Shown piece by piece: positions 62,593 to 64,000 of a stretch of 64,000 bases of DNA. Within the stretch, counting starts at the first letter, position 1. The number at the start of each line of letters is the position of its first letter. Source of the stretch: Phaeodactylum tricornutum CCAP 1055/1 (taxonomy: Eukaryota; Bacillariophyta; Bacillariophyceae; Surirellales; Neidiaceae); the NCBI RefSeq assembly GCF_000150955.2, contig NC_011676.1, forward strand, positions 330,419 to 394,418. The letters are read 5' to 3'. The notes beneath the pieces were generated by a model that ran no database searches, was not told the origin of the DNA, and saw only the letters and a list, made by a program, of their open reading frames with translations. The translations under genes were made by a program, and so were the position numbers.

Positions 62593-64000
62593 TCACGCCG
62601 ACAATTCTTGGTTTTCTAGTTTCTGAGTGTTCAGTACCTCTTGATCGCAACCACCGCCGTCGTCATTATCATCATCGTCCGAAGATGTACTGTGCGCAAG
62701 TCCATTGTCTAGCAATCTATCGTCGGGCTCATCATCGTCCATATTCACGACGTCGTATCCGTCGCCTGGTCGTCGAAATAACTTTTCAATATCTTCTAAG
62801 GACAATCCTTTGGTTTCTGGTAGAGCAAAGTATAACCACAGAAGTCCGACGATGGCCACACTGGCGTACAGCCAAAAAGCACCGTAGGTGGTCAACGTTG
62901 CGGGACTACTCAACGATAAAAAGGTTGCCGCCACGATCAGGTTACCGATCCAGTTGGTTGCCGTGGAGCAGCTGACGGCCAGCGACCGATGTCGAAGGGG
63001 ATAAATTTCCGAATTTATCGTCCAGGGCAAGCCACCCATGCCAACGCCAAAGGCGAAGAGGTAGGCGACCATAAAAAAGACGGACAACCAGCCAAAGGCG
63101 TTGTGACAAGTATGGAACTCCCAGGATTCGGCACTGGTGTTAGGACACATGTTGAGATCCAACGGTGCCAGCTCGTTGCCACGGACGCAGTGGCCATCGC
63201 AAAAACCACATCCATCAATGTTGGTGCAATCGTAGCAGTATGCGGTGATACCGTTCCATACAGAGGCGGGTTGGGATGCACACTGACCAAAGGCCTTGCT
63301 CACAGGCTCCGAGGTTACCCGGGCCAAGTAGAAGGTTAACCCTAATCCCAGGAGACTGACCGCAACGGCACCCAAACTACCTAGTACAAGCTGACGACGT
63401 CCCATCCGATCAACTAACACAATGCTGACGGCGATACCGAGCACTTGAGCCAGGGCCGTGAAACCTGACAACCAGACCGCCGTAGATTCCGCGAATCCGG
63501 ACATAACGTATATGCTCGCGGCGTAATACATGACCGTGTTGATACCGGAACATTGCTGCACCACCATGAGACCGCAACCCAGAATCAACGCCCTTCGGGT
63601 TGGGCCGTCGGAAAGCATGTCGAAGAAGTGTCGCAAAAAGCGTTGGTCATTCATCGTTATCAAGGTGACGTCGACCGGCGATGACGCTGGCAAATGCTCC
63701 ATGGGAACTGTACGGTCAACGGTGGGGACGATGGAAGTCATTGTGGTGGTACCGTATTCCAGTTCGGTAGCGTCTGCTGTTTCCAGCGTTTCCGTGTCTG
63801 CGGGCGATGGCTGCACGGATTGAACAATATCGTTGAGTTCTTCCCGGGCTTCTTGTACCGTCTCGCGGTACTGTTGAAGCACCTTGGTGGCGTCTTCTTG
63901 CCGATGGTTCATGGCGAGCCAACGAGGACTTTCGGGCAAAGCCAAGAATCCCAGAAACATGATCATACTCGGGAGGGTCGCCAAGCCGAGCATGTAACGC
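62593..64000 (-). CDS. Sugar/myo-inositol H+ symporter (SLC2 family, MFS), C-terminal part
   Basis: The gene runs off the right edge; the visible part is ~468 residues and reads [10 protein letters not shown] at its start. It carries the [16 protein letters not shown] motif after helix 6, then a long cytosolic insert, the [20 protein letters not shown] signature of helix 7, [14 protein letters not shown] after helix 8, a Cys-rich extracellular loop ([17 protein letters not shown]) between helices 9 and 10, [20 protein letters not shown], and the [15 protein letters not shown] end motif. The Cys-rich loop and overall pattern match the H+/myo-inositol (SLC2A13-like) branch. The C-terminus is acidic ([11 protein letters not shown]). 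The N-terminal six-helix half lies outside the window. Confidence 0.9.
   Translation of the reverse strand, partial: RYMLGLATLPSMIMFLGFLALPESPRWLAMNHRQEDATKVLQQYRETVQEAREELNDIVQSVQPSPADTETLETADATELEYGTTTMTSIVPTVDRTVPMEHLPASSPVDVTLITMNDQRFLRHFFDMLSDGPTRRALILGCGLMVVQQCSGINTVMYYAASIYVMSGFAESTAVWLSGFTALAQVLGIAVSIVLVDRMGRRQLVLGSLGAVAVSLLGLGLTFYLARVTSEPVSKAFGQCASQPASVWNGITAYCYDCTNIDGCGFCDGHCVRGNELAPLDLNMCPNTSAESWEFHTCHNAFGWLSVFFMVAYLFAFGVGMGGLPWTINSEIYPLRHRSLAVSCSTATNWIGNLIVAATFLSLSSPATLTTYGAFWLYASVAIVGLLWLYFALPETKGLSLEDIEKLFRRPGDGYDVVNMDDDEPDDRLLDNGLAHSTSSDDDDNDDGGGCDQEVLNTQKLENQELSA

Overview
The window looks like nuclear DNA from a pennate diatom, most like Phaeodactylum tricornutum. This is an inference from four things: heat-shock-factor (HSF) type regulators, two copies of the diatom-type DUF6824 DNA-binding-like domain, a plastid fibrillin whose N-terminus carries a diatom-style signal peptide ending at a Phe, and compact genes with GT-AG introns of about 75-135 bases. 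No database search was possible.

Layout. 0-10.4 kb: C-terminus of a HECT ubiquitin ligase, a large membrane-anchored protein with a disordered tail, a small coiled-coil protein, an Mpv17/PMP22 protein, the initiator tRNA-Met, a polytopic membrane protein and a class B DnaJ. 10.8-21.4 kb: an accessory zone unlike the rest. It has two FkbM-type methyltransferase paralogues facing each other (one intact, one frameshifted). Between and beside them are decayed pieces of host genes (thiC, raptor, an AFG2/CDC48-type AAA ATPase and two unrecognised genes) and three copies of a ~200 bp repeat, two of which form an inverted pair around the raptor piece. 21.6-35.5 kb: dense housekeeping genes (CTNNBL1, a 2OG-Fe(II) oxygenase, a CRAL-TRIO protein, proteasome Rpn11, a plastid fibrillin, a large disordered protein, a small coiled-coil protein, a Lin0512-family protein). 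36.0-38.2 kb: a chimeric gene joining a Lin0512-like domain to two HSF DNA-binding domains, head-to-head with the free-standing Lin0512 gene. 38.4-52.8 kb: two membrane RING proteins, an MFS transporter, two DUF6824 proteins, a formamidase, a decayed GPCR, a tail-anchored protein and a Nudix hydrolase. 53-64 kb: ATP-citrate lyase, a mitochondrial-carrier protein, an AAAP amino-acid transporter, an organelle-targeted NAD(P)-binding protein and the 3' part of a sugar/inositol transporter.

There is no operon-like organisation. The most unusual items are the Lin0512-HSF-HSF chimera with its unfused neighbour, and the 10.8-21.4 kb archipelago of host-gene fragments linked to an unrecognised repeat. 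No LTR retroelement or virus-like element was recognised.
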